In this document: positions 59,781 through 64,000 of the stretch, one piece after another
How the letters are laid out: the number at the start of each line of letters is the position of its first letter
Position numbering within the stretch: position 1 is the first letter of the stretch
NCBI GenBank assembly: GCA_023091665.1
Contig: JALJCQ010000001.1
Location: forward strand, 2,542,001-2,606,000
DNA from: Pythium myriotylum
Lineage: Eukaryota; Oomycota; Peronosporomycetes; Pythiales; Pythiaceae
Length of the DNA stretch: 64,000 nucleotides
Direction of reading: 5' to 3'
Position numbers and translations under genes: made by a program
Notes under the pieces: model-generated
What the model saw: only the letters and a program-made list of their open reading frames with translations
What the model was told of the DNA's origin: nothing
Database searches by the model: none

Positions 59781-61510
59781 CTATTTCTTCTTGCCCTTGT
59801 TCTTGTTCTTCTTGCTGCCGCCGTTCTGCTGCTGCAGCCGTGCGGCCTCCTCTTCTTCTCGGATAAGGTCGTCGGCGATCTGCTGCGGCGATCGGAACGT
59901 GGACGAGAGGTTGAAGTTGCCCGAGTACGGCGCGCTCTGCACTCGCGAGCTGAAGCGACGCTCGACACCCTGGTTCTCAGACGTGTCCCAGAGAGCGAGC
60001 ACGCCCTTCGAGCCGCCGACACCGAGCATGAACGGCGAGTCCTGGTAGAAAGACATTGCGAAGAGCTCACCCTAGACAACCCGACCAAAGTTAGTACGAG
60101 AGCTAAAGGTTTGGAAAGGACAGACAGTGAGACACATACCACGTTCATCTCCTTCGAGGTGATGCAGACCGGAGAGTTGTCCTTCAGGTCCCAGATCTTG
60201 ACCGTCTTGTCAACACCGGCCGTCGCGAACATTCCCGGAATGCGGTGCGAGAATGAGATCGCCGACACAGCGCCCGAGTGGGCGTTGAAGCGGAAGAGCG
60301 GCGCCGAGCCGTTCTTACGGACGTCGAAGCCAACCACAACACCATCCTCCGACGACGCGACGATTGTCGTTGGGTCATACGGTGCCCACGTCAGACTCTC
60401 GACTTCGCCACTGAGCTCAAACTTGGAGCACGCATCTGGCTGTCGGCCGTCGAGCACAACGATCTTGCGGTCAAACCCAGCAGAGGCGAGGACTGTCGTC
60501 TCCGCCGGATTCCACCGCACGCTCTGAACCTTGTTTGTGTGGTGGCCCATCGTGTAGAGGCATGTTTGAGTTGTGATATCCCAGACTTTGACCGTGGTGT
60601 CTGCCGAGCCACTCGCCAGCATATTCCGGTGGCTGCTGTTCCAGTCAAGCGCAATGACGGCATCCGTGTGGCTGCCGGCCTTGAGTGCCGCCTTCTTGTC
60701 CTTACGCTTGCGCGTTGACTTGGGCACAGCGACGTTGCGCAGCTCTTCGTGGACTTCACCACCGAGCGTCGCCGCTGGCTCGAGAACATCCAGCACATCC
60801 AGGTTCCAGATCTCAATACCTGGCTTGAACGTACCAACCGCAACAAAGCTGCCATCTACTGGGCCAGTGGCCGGGTCCAACGGCACAGGCGCGCAGTCCA
60901 TCCAGGCGAGACTGAGTGGGAATGCCGGTAGGTTGATCTCGTGGTGCACATACAAAGCGCCCGTGTTCTCATCGTACACTTGCACTTCAAGGTTGCTGAA
61001 ATCGTCCTCCGTGTTGGCAACGAGGATGACGGCGTCCGTGGGGAGGATCTCTTCGTCTTCCTTGTCGTAGTCCTCGTCTTCCTCATCGGCGTCAAACACG
61101 GCATTCGAGTCCATGTTGATGTCCAGGTCCTCGGCCGTCTCGCCGTCTTCGTCGTCCTCTTCTTCCTCTTCCTCCGAGTCCTCCAGCTCGGCCATGTCGT
61201 TGCCGCCTTCAAGGAAGTTCTTGATCGCCGCGTCGTTGTCTTCGTCGTCGTACTCGTCCATGCGGAACGACGCCGGCAGCTCATCAGCCGCGCTGCTGTC
61301 GCCGGCGGTGGCCGTGGCGTTGTTGTCGGCATCGCTCTCCTCGTCGCTGTCATTGTCGTCGGCCATGTTGGCCTCGACCATCTCCTGCTCGTCCTGCTCC
61401 TCCTCCTTGGCGAGCTCGTGCATCATCTCGATCTCGGCATCGGTGAGCTGCAGCTTCTGCGGCGTGCGCTTGGACGCGCCCTTGGGCACCCACGCGAGCG
61501 CCGAGATCAT
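59781..61510 (-). CDS. PWP1: PWP1, WD40 ribosome-biogenesis factor
   Basis: Two exons, 61510-60140 and 60071-59781 (68-nt intron), 553 aa. It opens MISALAWVPKGASKRTPQ, the characteristic PWP1 start, then a long Asp/Glu-rich stretch (about 45-170). Seven or so WD40 repeats follow: AVIALDWNSSHRNMLASGSADTTVKVWD, VQSVRWNPAE, VESLTWAPYDPT, AVSAISFSHRIPGMFATAGVDKTVKIWD, PFMLGVGGSKGVLALWD. The Lys/Asn-rich end (NGGSKKNKNKGKKK) fits nucleolar localisation. PWP1 functions in pre-rRNA processing and rDNA chromatin. It is divergently arranged with midasin, another 60S-assembly factor, 370 bp away. Confidence 0.95.
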
Positions 61511-61879
61511 CGCAGCGGAGAGAGCGTCGGGAGGTCACCACACGTCGCAGGAGGCACGCGCGAGCAGCTCCGCGTCGGCGTCCAGCTTCTATTGCCAGCC
61601 AGCCATGCCCACGACCTCTTGTGGTTCACAGGTGTACTGCGCCAGACACATCAATACTTCGCATTCCTTCTCGCAGGTTCTCCACAAAAGTGAACCCATG
61701 CTTGTCAAGCAGCTATATCCCCTTTCAGCGGGTATGCGTTTGCAAAGGCTCCTCCCGTTTGATTGGCGGCGCTGGCCGGATTGATGGCCAATTCATTGAC
61801 TCGTGGTCAATTCATTGGAAGTTGCCGCCACGATTCAACACCGTTTCACAGCGCCTGCCACCGATCAAAAGGGCAACCC
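61511..61879. promoter_or_regulatory. bidirectional promoter region, PWP1 / MDN1
   Basis: 369 bp between head-to-head starts of two ribosome-biogenesis genes. It carries a GATTGG box (reverse CCAAT) near 61761 and two CAATTCATTG repeats (about 61790 and 61810), the latter containing TCATTGG, reminiscent of the oomycete initiator (YCATTYY). Shared control of both genes is plausible but not shown. Confidence 0.4.
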
Positions 61880-64000
61880 ATGGCGAGCGAAATGGAGCCG
61901 ATGGTCAGCGAGCAGCGCCTGCGCCGCGCCGTCGAGACGCTGCTGCGCGAGGCGCCGGCGCTCGCGACGCACCCGGCCGTGGAGCAGGCGCGCCGCCTGC
62001 GCGAGAGCGCCGCGCAGCTCAACGCGCTCGCCGCGTGCCTCGTCCACGAGCAGCTGCTCGGGCCCATTCTCAAGCACCTGCGCGCGTTCGCGCTCGACCT
62101 GCTCGCGCGCCTGCTGGACGGCTCGGCCATCACGCTCTACGAAGAAGACGAGCACGGCGCGTTCGTCGTCTGCAACGACAACCTCAAGCGCCGCGAGCGA
62201 GTCGCCGGCGCGCTCGCCACGCTGCTCGCGTTCCTGCCGCACACGAAACACCAAGTGCTGCAGTACTTTGCCGAGTCGCCGTGCTTCTTCGAGTACGTGA
62301 GCATCGCGACCACGCAGCAATCGACGCCCGAGCTGCGCTCGCGTCTGCGGCGAATCGTGCTGGTCGCGTACCGCTTGCTGCGGCTCTACCCACACGAAGT
62401 CGCGCCGATCTGGAACTGGTCCAGCTTCTATCCACTCTGCTTCCACGAGGATCTGCGCGTGCGATGGTACGCGGCGCGCGCCACGACAATCGTGCTGCGA
62501 ATGAGCAACAAGCAGCGCAACGCATTTCTGCGGGAGCTGCAGGTCGGAGAAGAGGCCGCTGTGGCGAGCCATCACAACGTGGTGCGACAGATCGAAATCG
62601 ATGAGCACCGATACGAGATCGCGCATGAACAGCAGCGCGTCGAGCTCGTGCTCAGCGACGATGATGCCGGAGACGGCAGCGATGAAACTGGCGAGCTCAG
62701 TTCCGTGCCTTTCCACGAATCACTCACAAACGTTTACGGTGTGGTGATCCCAACCAAGCGCACGCGAGAAGCCGATGCAAACACTGAAACGGTCACTGAG
62801 TCACTCGTGCCTACTATGTCAACGAAGAGGAATCTCCAGTCCCTTGCGATTGCACTCGGTCTGAAACGACCAGTTCTCATCGCCGGTCCCGGCGGATGCG
62901 GCAAGACTGCTGTTATTCGTGAATTAGCTCGCCTGTCAGGCAACAGCGATATGGTCGAACTACACCTTGACGACCAGATTGACAGCAAAACTCTTTTGGG
63001 TTCATATGTGTGCACTGACATCCCCGGTGAGTTCACGTGGCAGCCTGGTGCGTTGACGACCGCGGTTGTCGAAGGTCGATGGGTCGTCATCGAAGATATC
63101 GACCGGGCGCCGTTTGAAGTCCTTGCAACGCTGATGCCTTTGCTTGAGACACGAGAGATGGTCCTTCCAGGACGCGGGGAAATGCTGGTAGCGCACTCCA
63201 ATTTCCACATCTTCGCGACCACAAGTCACGGTCACAACATGCCCAAGGGGTTCCAAGAGTCGATTTGGGCACGAGTTGACTTGGAGCCCCTGAATGACGA
63301 TGAAGTGCAGACAATTTTGACGATCACGTTCTCGCGAGTCCCGCACCATGTCATTGCGAAGATTATGACGACCTTCAACGTTGTGTCCGGCAAAGAACAC
63401 CTAGAAGGAACCTCGGCGATGATTTGGAAGGAGACGCGCCGCAACTATGGCCGCGATTTTTCACTACGCGACTTGCTGAAGTGGTGCAAGCGCATTTACT
63501 CGTTCTGCTATACGGCGAGCCACCATGGTGGTGAGCATAGAAACGATTACGTAACAGAAGATGAGCGTCTTCGAATAATTGTCGAAGCATGCGACGTCTT
63601 TTGTGCAGGCATTCGCGATCCGCAGACACGTTTACAAGCTGCAACGGCCATCGGGTCGATCTGGCAAGTGCAAGAGGAGAAAGTACGATACATGATGGAG
63701 CAGCACAAGCCATCAGTCAAGTTCTCCACACACGAGGTCGAAATTGGTCGTGTCCATGTACCGACAATGGCCAACAGCGATAGCAGTGCAACGTCGACGT
63801 CTTTTGTGATGACTGGTCACGTCCTACGACTACTTGAGAAGCTTGCGGCGATCATCCATACATGTGAGCCCGCTTTGCTGATCGGTGAGACTGGCTGTGG
63901 TAAGACTACTGTGATTCAGCATTTAGCTGCATCAATGGGCCAGAAGCTTGTTGTCCAGAATCTGAACATTCAGAGTGACAGCTCCGACCTTGTTGGCGGC
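61880..64000 (+). CDS. MDN1: midasin (MDN1/REA1), 5' part, runs off the window
   Basis: About 707 codons present, open to the window end without an intron. Midasin is the giant dynein-like AAA ATPase (usually 4,500-5,500 aa) that strips assembly factors from pre-60S particles. The N-terminal ~320 residues are Leu/Arg-rich helices. AAA1 starts with LKRPVLIAGPGGCGKTAVIREL (Walker A at about residue 338), Walker B WVVIEDIDRAP and sensor FHIFATTS. AAA2 begins near the end with PALLIGETGCGKTTVIQHLA. The ATG at 61880 is the first in frame and precedes MASEMEPMVSEQRLRRAVETLL. Both P-loops look active. Confidence 0.93.
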   Translation, partial: MASEMEPMVSEQRLRRAVETLLREAPALATHPAVEQARRLRESAAQLNALAACLVHEQLLGPILKHLRAFALDLLARLLDGSAITLYEEDEHGAFVVCNDNLKRRERVAGALATLLAFLPHTKHQVLQYFAESPCFFEYVSIATTQQSTPELRSRLRRIVLVAYRLLRLYPHEVAPIWNWSSFYPLCFHEDLRVRWYAARATTIVLRMSNKQRNAFLRELQVGEEAAVASHHNVVRQIEIDEHRYEIAHEQQRVELVLSDDDAGDGSDETGELSSVPFHESLTNVYGVVIPTKRTREADANTETVTESLVPTMSTKRNLQSLAIALGLKRPVLIAGPGGCGKTAVIRELARLSGNSDMVELHLDDQIDSKTLLGSYVCTDIPGEFTWQPGALTTAVVEGRWVVIEDIDRAPFEVLATLMPLLETREMVLPGRGEMLVAHSNFHIFATTSHGHNMPKGFQESIWARVDLEPLNDDEVQTILTITFSRVPHHVIAKIMTTFNVVSGKEHLEGTSAMIWKETRRNYGRDFSLRDLLKWCKRIYSFCYTASHHGGEHRNDYVTEDERLRIIVEACDVFCAGIRDPQTRLQAATAIGSIWQVQEEKVRYMMEQHKPSVKFSTHEVEIGRVHVPTMANSDSSATSTSFVMTGHVLRLLEKLAAIIHTCEPALLIGETGCGKTTVIQHLAASMGQKLVVQNLNIQSDSSDLVGG

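Overview
The window is nuclear DNA of an oomycete (Peronosporomycetes), most likely a Pythium-like lineage. The evidence is a cluster of secreted elicitin-domain genes, a Crinkler-type N-terminus with the LYLAR variant of the LxLFLAK motif, secreted proteins with RxLR-like motifs, a nuclear-encoded bacterial-type RecA with a mitochondrial-type presequence, very short GT-AG introns (about 42-75 nt) and GC-rich coding sequence. The species cannot be named from the sequence alone. Exon structures below were derived by reading splice sites and frame continuity; there is no transcript support.

Layout. 1-8.6 kb: ribosomal protein eL27, an unknown coiled-coil protein, an RRM/hnRNP-Q-type RNA-binding protein, a small membrane protein and a secreted PI-PLC-X-like protein. 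9-15 kb: four minus-strand elicitin-like genes with Ser/Thr/Pro/Ala-rich tails, two of them a recent tandem duplication. 16-32 kb: an accessory block with a DDE-transposase remnant, fold-back hairpins and a large imperfect inverted duplication. Inside it are two copies of a DUF6875-like gene and seven genes for small secreted proteins in three related types (called A, B and C here). Each type has a signal peptide, an early RxLR-like tetrapeptide and S-F/L-D-G-S or D-G-S-L-D repeats. The innermost arms are about 3.07 kb, nearly identical, around a 501-bp spacer.

32.5-45.4 kb: a group II PLP decarboxylase, an EF-hand protein, the NMD helicase UPF1, a small zinc-ribbon protein, an NPC1-N-domain protein, a broken Crinkler gene and RecA. 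45.4-64 kb: a BK-type channel homologue with an altered pore signature, Tudor-SN, an FKBP-TPR immunophilin, RPB7, an F-box/CDK/cyclin fusion gene, a WBP2/GRAM-like protein, PWP1 and the 5' part of midasin (MDN1), which runs off the end.

Most single-copy genes are housekeeping genes for RNA metabolism and ribosome biogenesis (eL27, UPF1, SND1, RPB7, PWP1, MDN1, RRM protein). The effector-like accessory block is embedded among them. The most unusual single gene is at 55615-58661: one reading frame across eight exons joins an F-box, a CDK-like kinase whose HRD and DFG motifs read HRN and DFA, and a cyclin A/B-type fold. The most unusual structure is the palindromic, recombining cluster of RxLR-like repeat proteins.
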